A stretch of 64,000 nucleotides of DNA from Elusimicrobium sp. (lineage in GTDB: Bacteria; Elusimicrobiota; Elusimicrobia; Elusimicrobiales; Elusimicrobiaceae): the NCBI GenBank assembly GCA_015062115.1, contig SUVG01000005.1, forward strand, positions 1 to 64,000, written 5' to 3'. Both the position numbers and the translations under genes were made by a program. Each line of letters begins with the position of its first letter. Positions within the stretch are counted from its first letter, which is position 1. The notes under the pieces were generated by a model. It saw only the letters and a program-made list of their open reading frames with translations, was not told the DNA's origin and made no database searches. This document shows positions 53,178-62,613 of the stretch, piece by piece.

Positions 53178-54520
53178 AAATCCTCCGGTTGATAGTCGTA
53201 AATTTTTTCACCCAACGCGTATTTATAGCGCAGGCGCGTAATGGTCAGCTCGGACAGCAGGGTGGCGTAATCTACTTGAGCGGAAATCATTTCCTGACGG
53301 GAAACGGTCAGATCCGTTGCGCTCATCAGTCCGTTTTTATATTTAAGTTGTGTGGCGGAAAATTTTTCTTCCGCCGCTTGCAAACGCAGTTTGGAAATAT
53401 CCAAACTTTGCATTTTAAGCAACAGCGCGTTACGCGCTTCCACCACGGCGTCCCGCAAGGAGCGTAAAAATTGTTCGTAGTCCAAGTGTGCGTTTTCGTT
53501 TTCCAAACGGTTGGTTTGGCGATTGCGGTATTTGTCTATATAAAAGAAACCCAAGTCAAAACTCACTCCGGCGGAAATACCGTAGTTGTAGTCCCATAAC
53601 TCGTGGTGATTGAGTCCGCGCCCGGTACTGGCAAACAAATTGACAAAAACGGACGGCAGGGTGTTGAGTTGGCTTTGCGTGTAGGATAAATCGCTTTGTC
53701 GCAATGTTAAGCGGCGGGTTCGGGCATCGTAGCGGTGGGCCAGGGCCCGGGTTAAGTCTTCCTCCAAAGAAGGCAGGGGGGCGATGTCCTCGCTGATGTG
53801 CTCGTCCAGCACGGCATGGGCTTCAATGGGGCGGTTAATGGCAATGTTGAAATTTTTAAGTTTGTTGGCATAATCGTTTTGAGCCGAAAAAAGGGACAAC
53901 TGGCTACTGCGCCAACTGGTTTCACTGGATAACAAATCGGAGCGGGTTTTGAGGCCGTTATCGTAGAGAACTTTATCCTGTTCGTATTGTTTTTGCGCTA
54001 CTTCCAAATCGTCTTGATACACTTGCATCAGTTTTTGTCCCAAAAGAAGGTCGTAATAAGTACGCACGGCATCTAGCACATATTGTTGAACGGCCGATTC
54101 GAAATTGATTTGAGCCGTTTGCCAGGAAAGGGAAGCCGACTTGTAGGATAGGAAATCTTTTCCGGTATTAAACAAATTCCACGAGCCGGAGGCCTGTGCC
54201 GAGGAATCGACCGAGCGAAAATCACTCCAGGAAGAGAAACGCTCCGCTCTGTTATACGATTTATCAGCCCCCGCAGAGACGGAAAAGGTAGGTAAAAAAG
54301 CGTCCGTGAAAGCGTTTTTATAGTGGTTCTCGGCAATGGAAAGGGTGTTTTTGTCCGCTTTTAATTCGGGGGAGTTTTGCAGGAAACCTTGGATATAAGT
54401 TTGCAGAGAAAAAGAATCTTCGGCGGGTTTGGGGGAAAGGGCTTCGTTCGTTGAGAAGTGAAGCGCATTTAGCATCAAGGCTTGGCACAAACACAAAAAT
54501 ATCCCGTAAAATTTACGCAT
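53174..54520 (-). CDS. TolC-like outer-membrane efflux protein
   Basis: About 448 residues. A signal-peptide-like N-terminus precedes two homologous halves rich in long amphipathic helices (for example YDLLLGQKLMQVYQDDLEVAQKQYEQD), as in the TolC/OEP family, with YNYGISAGVSFDLG near the second barrel segment. I start at the ATG at 54520, with GGGAGGG six bases before it. It is the first gene of a four-gene exporter operon: channel, adaptor, ATPase, permease. The cargo is unknown. Confidence 0.92.
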   Translation of the reverse strand: MRKFYGIFLCLCQALMLNALHFSTNEALSPKPAEDSFSLQTYIQGFLQNSPELKADKNTLSIAENHYKNAFTDAFLPTFSVSAGADKSYNRAERFSSWSDFRSVDSSAQASGSWNLFNTGKDFLSYKSASLSWQTAQINFESAVQQYVLDAVRTYYDLLLGQKLMQVYQDDLEVAQKQYEQDKVLYDNGLKTRSDLLSSETSWRSSQLSLFSAQNDYANKLKNFNIAINRPIEAHAVLDEHISEDIAPLPSLEEDLTRALAHRYDARTRRLTLRQSDLSYTQSQLNTLPSVFVNLFASTGRGLNHHELWDYNYGISAGVSFDLGFFYIDKYRNRQTNRLENENAHLDYEQFLRSLRDAVVEARNALLLKMQSLDISKLRLQAAEEKFSATQLKYKNGLMSATDLTVSRQEMISAQVDYATLLSELTITRLRYKYALGEKIYDYQPEDL

Positions 54521-54582
54521 AAACACCCTCCCGATTTTACCCTATTGTAGCAAATTGCCGTCAAGACGATACACACATTTCG

Positions 54583-54588
54583 TATAAT
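54583..54588 (+). promoter_or_regulatory. -10 box of the 54614 symporter gene
   Basis: Perfect TATAAT about 26 bases before the ATG, with a weak TCAAGA 16 nt upstream of it. Confidence 0.45.
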
Positions 54589-54613
54589 AATGATTTACGA
54601 TGAGGAGCGGAAA

Positions 54614-55837
54614 ATGAAAATACGAAAAAGAAAATTGCATTTGAAGTTGAAATGGGGGCTTTTGCCCGGGGTAATTTGTGCTATTATTTCGGGCATTGTG
54701 TGCGGGTTGTTTTTCCCCGACGGGCTGACCCGTGCCGTGCTGACCTTTAACGGGTTGTTCGGTAATTTTTTGGGTTTTATGATTCCGCTTTTGATTGTGG
54801 GCCTGGTGGCTCCCGGTATTGCGGAATTGGGCCGAAGTGCCGGCAAACTGTTGTTTATTACGGCGGCTCTTGCCTATGCTTTTACCTTGGTGTCCGGCTT
54901 TTTTAGTTTTACGGTGGCCGATTTGGCCTTGCCGTATTTATTGGATCCTTCTTCCTTAAAAACACAATTTGCTTCCGCGGCGGAATTGAAACCGTATTTT
55001 ACCATAGCCATGCCGCCTTTGATGGATGTGATGAGTGCGCTTGTGTTTGCATTTGCCTTGGGATTGGGCATGGCATCTATTCAGGGAGAACGCTTAAAGG
55101 GTATTATGGTTGATTTCCGCGATATTGTGGACAAAGTAATTTTGCGCGTCATTATTCCGCTCCTTCCCTATTACATTTTCGGTATTTTTTTGAATATGAC
55201 GGTATCCGGCCAAGCCGTGGCGGTATTGGGTGTATTTGCCAAAATAATTGTGTTAATCTTTTTGATTACGGCCGTTATGTTGGTGTTGCAATTTACTTTG
55301 GCGGGAATTGTTGCGGGGAAAAATCCCTTTTCCATGCTTAAAGTGATGTTGGTATCGTACATGACGGCTTTAGGGACGCAATCTTCCGCCGCCACGATTC
55401 CGGTTACGCTCAAGCAAACCGTTAAAATCGGCGTGCGGGAAGAAGTCGCCGGTTTTGTGGTTCCGTTATGCGCTACGATTCATCTTTCGGGAAGTACCAT
55501 GAAAATTGTAGCGTGTGCCTTGGCGATTTTATTTATGACGGGGGCTTCCGTTTCCGTGTGGCAATTTGCCGGTTTTATTTGTATGTTGGGAATTACCATG
55601 GTGGCGGCTCCGGGCGTTCCCGGGGGAGCGATTATGGCTGCCTTGGGCGTACTGCAAAGTATGCTGGGTTTCGGCGAGGCGGAATTGGGGCTGATGATTG
55701 CGCTTTATATTGCCATGGACTCCTTCGGTACGGCGTGTAATGTAACGGGAGACGGGGCCATAGCGACGATTGTGAATAAAATTTACTCCCGAAAAAACCC
55801 GCCGGGGGATACTCCGCAAGCGCCCAAAGCCGCTTAG
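54614..55837 (+). CDS. Dicarboxylate/amino-acid:cation symporter (DAACS family)
   Basis: About 407 residues, eight membrane helices plus two re-entrant hairpins. The first hairpin Ser-rich segment is TALGTQSSAATIPVTL, typical of GltP/SstT-type carriers, and VPLCATIHLSGSTMKI and SFGTACNVTGDGAIATIV mark TM7 and TM8 (binding site for substrate and Na+). It imports glutamate, aspartate, serine/threonine or a dicarboxylate. The ATG at 54614 is chosen since GAGG lies 9 bases upstream; a glutamate dehydrogenase lies convergently behind it. Confidence 0.92.
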   Translation: MKIRKRKLHLKLKWGLLPGVICAIISGIVCGLFFPDGLTRAVLTFNGLFGNFLGFMIPLLIVGLVAPGIAELGRSAGKLLFITAALAYAFTLVSGFFSFTVADLALPYLLDPSSLKTQFASAAELKPYFTIAMPPLMDVMSALVFAFALGLGMASIQGERLKGIMVDFRDIVDKVILRVIIPLLPYYIFGIFLNMTVSGQAVAVLGVFAKIIVLIFLITAVMLVLQFTLAGIVAGKNPFSMLKVMLVSYMTALGTQSSAATIPVTLKQTVKIGVREEVAGFVVPLCATIHLSGSTMKIVACALAILFMTGASVSVWQFAGFICMLGITMVAAPGVPGGAIMAALGVLQSMLGFGEAELGLMIALYIAMDSFGTACNVTGDGAIATIVNKIYSRKNPPGDTPQAPKAA

Positions 55838-55854
55838 GCATTTATTTTATCCGA

Positions 55855-55886
55855 CAAAAAACCCCGGTAATACCCGGGGTTTTTTA
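55855..55886. terminator. Bidirectional terminator
   Basis: AAAAAACCCCGG-TAATA-CCCGGGGTTTTTT type hairpin between the converging symporter and gdhA. Confidence 0.8.
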
Positions 55887-55901
55887 TCGGGGAAAGAGAA
55901 C

Positions 55902-57251
55902 TTACACAAGCCCTTGATCCAACATAGCATCGGCCACCTTCTTAAACCCGGCAATGTTGGCCCCTGCCATATAGTTGCCTTTCATGCCGTACATTTCGGC
56001 AGCGGATAAACAACTGGCATGAATACTGTTCATGATGCGTTGCAGGTATTGGTCTACTTCTTCTCGAGTCCAATAAACGCGCATGCTGTTTTGAGTCATT
56101 TCCAAGCCCGATACCGCCACCCCGCCGGCGTTGGAGGCTTTACCGGGAGAATAAAGGATGCCGGCCTGCTGGAAGGATTCCACGGCACCGGGAGTACAAG
56201 GCATATTGGAACCTTCGCAGACGCATTGGCAACCGTTTTGTAATAACAATTTGGCATCTTCTTCGTGCAGTTCGTTTTCGCAAGCCGTCGGGCAGGCTAC
56301 CTGACAAGGGATATCCCAGGTTTTTTTGCCGGGGCGGAATTCGGCCCCTGTAAATTTTTGGGCGTATTCCTTCAAACTGCCGCGGCGGACAAAAACCAAA
56401 TCTTTTAAGAAGGCTAATTTTTCCGCATCTACACCGTCTTTATCGTAAATGCTTCCGTCGTAATCCATAAAACCTACCACTTTCCCGCCCAGTTGGGTGA
56501 GTTTTTCAATGGCGTAAATTCCCACATTTCCCGTACCGGAAACAATGCAGGTTTTGCCTTTGATTTCTTCTTGTCGGGTAGCCAGCATATTTTGCGCAAA
56601 ATAGGCCACACCGTAACCGGTGGCTTCCGGCCGCAACAAACTGCCGCCCCAGTTGGGTTTTTTGCCGGTAAAAGCGCCGGTAAAATCGTTTGTTAATTTC
56701 TTATACTGCCCGAACATATAGCCGATTTCGCGCGCGCCGCAACCCAAATCTCCGGCGGGGATATCGGTGTGGTAGCCGATGTGGTGGTATAGTTCGTTGA
56801 TAAACGAGTGGCAAAAACGCATTACTTCCGCGTCGCTTTTGCCGCGGGTGTCAAAATCGCTTCCGCCTTTTCCTCCGCCCAACGGGAGAGTGGTTAAACT
56901 GTTTTTGAAAGTTTGTTCGAACCCTAAGAACTTTAAGGAATCTTGCGTAACGGTTTGGTGAAAACGAATCCCGCCTTTGTACGGGCCGAGTGCGCTGTTG
57001 AACTGCACGCGGAAACCGCGGTTTACATGCACTTCGCCTTTATCGTCTTGCCACGGTACGCGAAAGATAATAATGCGTTCGGGTTCGGTTACGCGTTCCA
57101 AAATTTTTTCTTTTACATAAACGGGGTTTTGTTCCAAGACGGGTTTAAGGCTTCCCACTACTTCTTTTACGGCTTGGTGAAACACTTTTTGTGCAGGGTC
57201 CTTCTTTATTTGGTTTGCCAAAAAATCGGCGGTATAAGTGTTGATATCCAT
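55902..57251 (-). CDS. gdhA: Glutamate dehydrogenase
   Basis: 449 residues, the hexameric bacterial NADP-type (GDH I). Substrate-binding region RGFRVQFNSALGPYKGGIRFH, catalytic Lys in PLGGGKGGSDFD, PAGDLGCGAREIGY, and the dinucleotide fold CIVSGTGNVGIYA. It interconverts glutamate with 2-oxoglutarate and ammonia. ATG at 57251 has AAGGAG five bases upstream. The neighbouring symporter may supply the substrate. Confidence 0.96.
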   Translation of the reverse strand: MDINTYTADFLANQIKKDPAQKVFHQAVKEVVGSLKPVLEQNPVYVKEKILERVTEPERIIIFRVPWQDDKGEVHVNRGFRVQFNSALGPYKGGIRFHQTVTQDSLKFLGFEQTFKNSLTTLPLGGGKGGSDFDTRGKSDAEVMRFCHSFINELYHHIGYHTDIPAGDLGCGAREIGYMFGQYKKLTNDFTGAFTGKKPNWGGSLLRPEATGYGVAYFAQNMLATRQEEIKGKTCIVSGTGNVGIYAIEKLTQLGGKVVGFMDYDGSIYDKDGVDAEKLAFLKDLVFVRRGSLKEYAQKFTGAEFRPGKKTWDIPCQVACPTACENELHEEDAKLLLQNGCQCVCEGSNMPCTPGAVESFQQAGILYSPGKASNAGGVAVSGLEMTQNSMRVYWTREEVDQYLQRIMNSIHASCLSAAEMYGMKGNYMAGANIAGFKKVADAMLDQGLV

Positions 57252-57322
57252 AAGTTCTCCTTGTGGGTGCATCTACCCTCATTATAAACTTATGGTTTAC
57301 GGAAAGCAAGGAAAGTTTTTCG

Positions 57323-57350
57323 TTTGTAAAAATATGTTAATATATACAAA
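57323..57350. promoter_or_regulatory. Possible operator before the DtxR-type gene
   Basis: A partial palindrome TTTGTA-16 nt-TACAAA, AT-rich, about 20 bases before the regulator start. DtxR/MntR proteins often repress their own genes through such sites. The symmetry is imperfect, so this is only a candidate. Confidence 0.3.
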
Positions 57351-57371
57351 ACTTACGCTGCGAGGACACGC

Positions 57372-57821
57372 ATGAAACCGTCTCCCACTAATATTAAAAA
57401 GAAATTGAAAAGTATGTTTTCTGCTCCGGAACACCCCTCGAAACTTTCCGCCAATATGGAAGACTATTTAGAGGCCGTTTCTCTGTGCGCCAACGAGAAA
57501 GGCGTTGCCCGCGTGAGTGATATTCGGGATATGATGAATGTTAAAACACCCAGCGTAACGGGTGCCTTAAAGGCTTTGGCGGCGGGGGGATATGTGTGCC
57601 ATCAACCGTACGGCGGAGTGGAACTGACCGCCAAAGGCCGCCGAACGGCGGAAGATGTAAAAAAACGCCACGCTATTTTAAGTCGTTTTCTCACGCAAGT
57701 ATTGGGGGTCAATTCCAAAACGGCCGATTTAGATGCCTGTAAAATGGAGCATGCCATCAGCCGCGAGACCTTGGAAAAACTCCATACCTACTTACACAAA
57801 ATAACCGGAACGGAAGAGTAA
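57372..57821 (+). CDS. DtxR/MntR-family metal-dependent regulator
   Basis: 149 residues. The winged-helix DNA-binding domain (about 25-90) has MEDYLEAVSLCANEKGVARVSDI and VKTPSVTGALKALAAGGYV, the family pattern. The dimerisation/metal domain (about 95-140) has HAILSRFLTQVLGV and ACKMEHAIS, where the Glu-His pair is a metal ligand in MntR. There is no SH3-like domain, so it is of the short MntR type. It probably senses Fe2+ or Mn2+. It leads an operon with two proteins of unknown role, and no metal importer lies nearby. Confidence 0.88.
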   Translation: MKPSPTNIKKKLKSMFSAPEHPSKLSANMEDYLEAVSLCANEKGVARVSDIRDMMNVKTPSVTGALKALAAGGYVCHQPYGGVELTAKGRRTAEDVKKRHAILSRFLTQVLGVNSKTADLDACKMEHAISRETLEKLHTYLHKITGTEE

Positions 57822-57827
57822 AAAATT

Positions 57828-59147
57828 ATGGAAAAAGTCAGCCAACAATTGGAAAAAATTAAACAATTAACAAAAGAAAATAAATTTGACGAAGCCTTGG
57901 CTCTTTGCAGTGAGGCCGTGGGCGAATTTCCCCAGGTGGCCGAGTTGTATTACCAAAAGGCAGTTATTTTGTGGAACAAAAGCGAAGTGTTTGACCTTCC
58001 GCGGGAAGAATTTTCCGATTTATTAAAAAAAGCCACCGATTTGGATTCCCACTATTCCGAACCGCACAAATTATGGGGTTATGCCAATTTGTTGCTTGGG
58101 TACCCTGCACAGGCGGAGGCCGGTTATACCCGCGCTATCGCGGCTAACCCGCAGGATTGGGAAGCCTATGCCTATCGGGGGGAACTGTATAAACGCTACG
58201 AAATGTACGATAAAGCCGTAGAAGATTTTACCAAAGCGATTGACGGCGGCCTTGCCGGAAATCGTACCTATGCTTTTCGTGCCGACTCCAAATATGCCTT
58301 GAAAGATTACGAAGGGGCCCTGGCCGATTATACAAAAGGGATAGAATTTAACCCCAATTACGGCGGGGGATTTTTTGGCAGAGGCCGCTGTAAGTATGCG
58401 CTTGAGGATTATGCGGGAGCGGTGGAAGAGTATAACCAAGCGATTGCTTTATTTCCCAACGAGGCTTCTTTGTATGGCTACCGCGCAGATGCAAAAATGA
58501 AGTTGGACGATTCCACGGGTGCGTTAGCAGATTTTCAAAAAGCGTTGGAACTGAATCCCACAGATAAGATGGCTTTGCGAGCGGTGGGAGATTTGCAACA
58601 AAAGATTTTGTCCGATATCCCGGAAGGAACCCCTTCATTGGAAGTAACCCTTAAAAACGGTTACAAGGCAAGCCTGGTTACTTTGCCTAACGGCGAACAG
58701 GTATCCCTTTGGCATTTGGGGGCCGAAGCGGACGAACCCGAACAGGCCGAAACACCGGTTTCTCAAGAAAGTACCGAGGAAGATTTCCCGGAAGAAACAG
58801 ATGAAGAACTTTTGGAAAAGGATAGTTTTCTTTTAGATATGCGCTATAAACTATATGCCCGTGCTGCAAGTGCTATTTCGGCTGATGATGCAGACGAACT
58901 GCGTAAGTTGTTGGCGGACGGAATGAAACCCGATATAACGGACGAAAACGGTTATACGCCTTTGATGCTGGCTTGCTCCATGGGCAAGAAACAAATGGTG
59001 GAAATACTGGTTGAACACGGGGCCGATATCAATATGCCGCATATCATGGACGGAAACCCTACCGGTATGAACGCTTTGAAATTGGCTGAGTGCATGGGCC
59101 ACGCGGAAATTGTGAATTTCCTTAAAGGAAAAGGAGCCAAGCCGTGA
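57828..59147 (+). CDS. TPR and ankyrin-repeat protein
   Basis: 439 residues, no signal peptide. About seven tetratricopeptide repeats (1-265; for example YAYRGELYKRYEMYDKAVED) are followed by a short domain around 270-300, an acidic Glu-rich linker (about 305-330), and two to three ankyrin repeats (about 350-439, NGYTPLMLACSMGKKQMVEIL). Both repeat types bind proteins, so it is a scaffold candidate in the cytosol. It starts six bases behind the regulator and overlaps the next gene by four. Confidence 0.88.
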   Translation: MEKVSQQLEKIKQLTKENKFDEALALCSEAVGEFPQVAELYYQKAVILWNKSEVFDLPREEFSDLLKKATDLDSHYSEPHKLWGYANLLLGYPAQAEAGYTRAIAANPQDWEAYAYRGELYKRYEMYDKAVEDFTKAIDGGLAGNRTYAFRADSKYALKDYEGALADYTKGIEFNPNYGGGFFGRGRCKYALEDYAGAVEEYNQAIALFPNEASLYGYRADAKMKLDDSTGALADFQKALELNPTDKMALRAVGDLQQKILSDIPEGTPSLEVTLKNGYKASLVTLPNGEQVSLWHLGAEADEPEQAETPVSQESTEEDFPEETDEELLEKDSFLLDMRYKLYARAASAISADDADELRKLLADGMKPDITDENGYTPLMLACSMGKKQMVEILVEHGADINMPHIMDGNPTGMNALKLAECMGHAEIVNFLKGKGAKP

Positions 59148-59725
59148 ACGGGTATAGCCTGGGCTTTCGCTTGGCACTTAAATCTCCTCCTTGGTTGAGG
59201 TATTTGTTAACCCTGCTTTTTTTGTTGGTGCTGGGAAAATTGCTTCTATCCCACTATGTATTACCCTGCAAACACTACCGTTTGATTATCGGCAAAGCGG
59301 AACAAATTTTACAAGCCCAAAAAGTCTATTATCTCAGTAAAGAAAATTTTACGGGCGATTTGGATAAATTGGATATATCCCTCCCGCCGGCAAAAAGCAA
59401 AGAACTGGAGCGTCCCCGGTACATAAGCGACCCTTTCCAAGGGACGTTTCTAACGGCCGAAAATACCACCTACATAACCGAGAAAGGGGATCAATTTTAC
59501 CTCAGTGCCGATAGCACCGGGCAAGAAAAAGGGGTGGAAATAATCGTTTTTGGAAAAGATTTGCCGGTTGCGTACAGAATCCGGGCGTTTTATCCGTATT
59601 CTGCCGAAAATAAACCCCGCTTAAAAATCTATCGCTATTGTTATCCCGTATTTGTCGAAAGTTCTTCCCTGCCGGAAAAACAGGCCATGAAAATTTGCCA
59701 AAAAGAAAGTATTTCATACAAATAG
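59144..59725 (+). CDS. Membrane-anchored protein with a pilin-like globular domain
   Basis: 193 residues. It begins with a normal transmembrane segment (about 20-42) and has no prepilin leader or G|FxxxE site. The region after it, AEQILQAQKVYYLSKENFTGD with LDKLDI next, parallels the start of the globular domain of the pilin at 1480 (YQAQLMYKLANGNYASSFDELDI), and a C-terminal Cys pair is present. It may be a pilin descendant that stays in the inner membrane. ATGA overlap with the TPR-ankyrin gene indicates co-translation. Confidence 0.6.
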   Translation: MNGYSLGFRLALKSPPWLRYLLTLLFLLVLGKLLLSHYVLPCKHYRLIIGKAEQILQAQKVYYLSKENFTGDLDKLDISLPPAKSKELERPRYISDPFQGTFLTAENTTYITEKGDQFYLSADSTGQEKGVEIIVFGKDLPVAYRIRAFYPYSAENKPRLKIYRYCYPVFVESSSLPEKQAMKICQKESISYK

Positions 59726-59793
59726 AAATTCGGTATCCGCTTCCTTCTAAATTTTCTATAATGTAAGTATCCTTAATTTACGGAGTTTTTACC

Positions 59794-62613
59794 ATGGCAA
59801 AAAATAAGTATTCTCACACCGTTTTGCTTCCCAAAACGGATTTCCCTATGCGTGCAGGTCTTACGCAAAAAGAACCTAAAATTTTAGATTTTTGGAAGTC
59901 TATCAACCTCTACGAAGCCGTTCTCAAGAAAAACGAAGCGGGCAAACACTTTGTATTGCACGACGGGCCGCCCTACGCCAACGGGAAAATTCACATCGGC
60001 CACGCACTCGATAAAACCATTAAGGATATTATTCTCAAAAGCCGCAGCATGACAGGGCATTACGCCCCGTATGTGCCGGGGTGGGACTGCCATGGTCTGC
60101 CCATTGAACAGGCGTTACTCAAAGAACTCAAACAAGACAAAAAACACATTACCGATGTGCCCGCCTTCCGCAAGAAAGCGCGCGAATTTGCTGCCAAATT
60201 TATCGATTTGCAACGCCAAGGTTTCAAACGCTTGGGTGTTCAAACCGATTGGGACGATCCGTACCTCACCATGTCTCCCCGCTACGAAGGCATTACGATT
60301 GCCGTGTTTTTGGACTTAATTGAAAAAGGATATGTTTACAAGGGCCAAAAAACCATCACTTGGTGTTCCCATTGCGAAACGGCTTTGGCCGATGCGGAAA
60401 CCGAGTACAAAGATGTTTCCTCTTCTTCTATTTACCTGCGTTTTAGACTCGCAAACCCCAACCCCGAAGTGTTGGGCGAGTTGGACTATACCCAACCTAT
60501 CAGTTTGGGTGTGTGGACTACCACCCCGTGGACGATTCCCTCCAACATGGCGGCGGCTGTTTCCAACACGGAAGATTACGCCATTTTGAAAGATGACAAA
60601 ACGGGCGAGTATTACATTGTTGCCGAAAAATTGGCCGAAGAATTTTTGAAAAATACCGGTTTGGAATGCACGCAAGCCGGCAAAGTGTCCGGAGAAAAAT
60701 TGGTAGGCATGAAATACTATCACCCGCTTACCAATAAAGAAAACCCGATTATTTGGACGGACTTTGTAACCATGGACGCCGGGGTGGGTATCGTGCACAT
60801 CGCTCCCGGCCACGGGGAAGATGACTTTAGAGCCGGTAAACAATGGGGCTTGGAAACCTTCTGCCCCGTTGATGAACGCGGTTGCTACACCAAAGATGCC
60901 GGTGTGTTTGAAGGTATGCATGTGTTTGAAGCCAACCCGCTTATGGTTAAAAAATTGGACGAATTGGGTGCCCTGATTAAAGAACAGGAAATCGTGCACA
61001 GTTATCCGCATTGTTGGCGTTGCCATAACCCCATTATTTTCCGTGCTACGGAACAATGGTTTATGAGTATCGATAAAGACGGTCTGCGCCAAAAATTGAT
61101 GGATAACCTTTCCCATGTTAAATTTTATCCGGCCGGCGGCGAAGAACGCATGCGCTCCATGATTGCTTTGCGCCCCGATTGGTGTTTGTCCCGCCAACGC
61201 TTCTGGGGTACCCCGGTAACCATTTTGTATTGTAAAAAATGCGGTAAACCGCAAATCAATCACGATTTGTTCGAGTTTATCAAAGCGCGCGCCATGAAGG
61301 AAGGCTCCGACTTTTGGTTTACGGACGAAGTGGAAAAACTCATGCCGCAAGGGTATGCGTGTGAATGCGGTTGCCACGAATTTAGAAAAGAAACCGATAT
61401 TTTAGATGTGTGGTTGGATTCCGGCGTATCGTGGGCGGCGGTATTAAAAGACCGCGGGTTAGATTTCCCGGCCGATGTCTATTCCGAAGGTTCCGACCAG
61501 CACCGCGGTTGGTTCCAAAGTTCCTATATCCCTTCTTTTGCTTTAGAAGGAACGGCTCCTTTCAAAACGATTTTAACGCACGGCATGGTGCTTGCACAAG
61601 ACGGCCGTCAAATGCATAAATCTCTTGGAAACAGCGTTGATCCCGAAGAGGTAGTGAACAAGTACGGGGCTGATATTTTGCGCCTGTGGGTTTCCTTCTC
61701 CGACTATCAGGGAGATGTACGCATTTCGGACGAAATTTTGGGCGGCCCGATTGATACTTATCGCAAAATCCGCAATACCGTTCGTTACGCTTTGGGGAAC
61801 TTGGCCGATTACGACCCGGCTGTTCACCAAGTTCCGGGCAAAGAATTGACGGAAATGGATCAATACATGTTGGGCCGCTTAGACGCGCTTATCCAAGAAG
61901 TCCACGCCGGGTATGCGGAATTTAACTTCCGCCGTGCCATGCGTGCCATTACGGATTTCTGTATTTTGGATTTGTCTTCCTTTATGTTAGATGCTTCCAA
62001 AGACCGCTTATACACTTTGGGTGCCTCTTCTCCGGCCCGCCGCAGTGCCCAAACGGTTTTGGCTGAAATTGCCGTAACGCTCTTGCAGTTGATGGCTCCC
62101 GTGCTTTCCTTCACGGCTGAAGAAGCCTGGCAGGAACTTCGCAAAACTTCCCTGGGGCGTGATTTGCCGCAAAGCATTTTCCTTTCCAATATGCCGGTAA
62201 ATGCGTCGCTTATTCCGCAAGTGAAATTGGAAGAAAAATGGAACCAAATTCGCCGCGTACGCGAAACCGTGCAGAAAACCTTGGAAGAAGCCCGTCAAAA
62301 AGGTGTAATCGGCTCTTCCTTGGAAGCCAAAGTAATTTTCAAAACGGCCGATGCGAACATGAAAGCCTTTTTGGAAGAAACCAAAAATCTTTGGCCCGAA
62401 ATTGCTATCGTCTCTGCGGTAGAGATTGCGGACGGCACGGATACCTTAACCGTAGAAGCCGTACATGCAAGCGGTGTAAAATGTGCCCGCTGCTGGCAAT
62501 GGAGAGAAGATGTCGGCTCCGATGCTAAACATGGTGATATTTGTGCCCGCTGCGCCGAAGTATTGGCTAAAGAAGGCCTTGTGGTAGAAGAAGGAGAACC
62601 CGTTGGTGCGTAA
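59794..62613 (+). CDS. ileS: Isoleucyl-tRNA synthetase
   Basis: A 939-residue class Ia synthetase. HIGH motif in GKIHIGHALD near residue 67, editing domain with TTPWTIPSNM, and a C-terminal zinc site with Cys in VKCARCWQW and DICARCAEV. The KMSKS loop reads QMHKSLGN (about residue 605), so its first Lys is Gln and the following Ser is His. GGAG lies before the ATG. It is followed by lspA, an order common in bacteria. Confidence 0.97.
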   Translation: MAKNKYSHTVLLPKTDFPMRAGLTQKEPKILDFWKSINLYEAVLKKNEAGKHFVLHDGPPYANGKIHIGHALDKTIKDIILKSRSMTGHYAPYVPGWDCHGLPIEQALLKELKQDKKHITDVPAFRKKAREFAAKFIDLQRQGFKRLGVQTDWDDPYLTMSPRYEGITIAVFLDLIEKGYVYKGQKTITWCSHCETALADAETEYKDVSSSSIYLRFRLANPNPEVLGELDYTQPISLGVWTTTPWTIPSNMAAAVSNTEDYAILKDDKTGEYYIVAEKLAEEFLKNTGLECTQAGKVSGEKLVGMKYYHPLTNKENPIIWTDFVTMDAGVGIVHIAPGHGEDDFRAGKQWGLETFCPVDERGCYTKDAGVFEGMHVFEANPLMVKKLDELGALIKEQEIVHSYPHCWRCHNPIIFRATEQWFMSIDKDGLRQKLMDNLSHVKFYPAGGEERMRSMIALRPDWCLSRQRFWGTPVTILYCKKCGKPQINHDLFEFIKARAMKEGSDFWFTDEVEKLMPQGYACECGCHEFRKETDILDVWLDSGVSWAAVLKDRGLDFPADVYSEGSDQHRGWFQSSYIPSFALEGTAPFKTILTHGMVLAQDGRQMHKSLGNSVDPEEVVNKYGADILRLWVSFSDYQGDVRISDEILGGPIDTYRKIRNTVRYALGNLADYDPAVHQVPGKELTEMDQYMLGRLDALIQEVHAGYAEFNFRRAMRAITDFCILDLSSFMLDASKDRLYTLGASSPARRSAQTVLAEIAVTLLQLMAPVLSFTAEEAWQELRKTSLGRDLPQSIFLSNMPVNASLIPQVKLEEKWNQIRRVRETVQKTLEEARQKGVIGSSLEAKVIFKTADANMKAFLEETKNLWPEIAIVSAVEIADGTDTLTVEAVHASGVKCARCWQWREDVGSDAKHGDICARCAEVLAKEGLVVEEGEPVGA

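Noticed and set aside
60316-61377. 353-codon open frame antisense to ileS
   Set aside because: It lies wholly inside ileS, which has every family motif. Its translation is rich in Phe, His and Gly with no recognisable domain. This is a shadow of codon bias.
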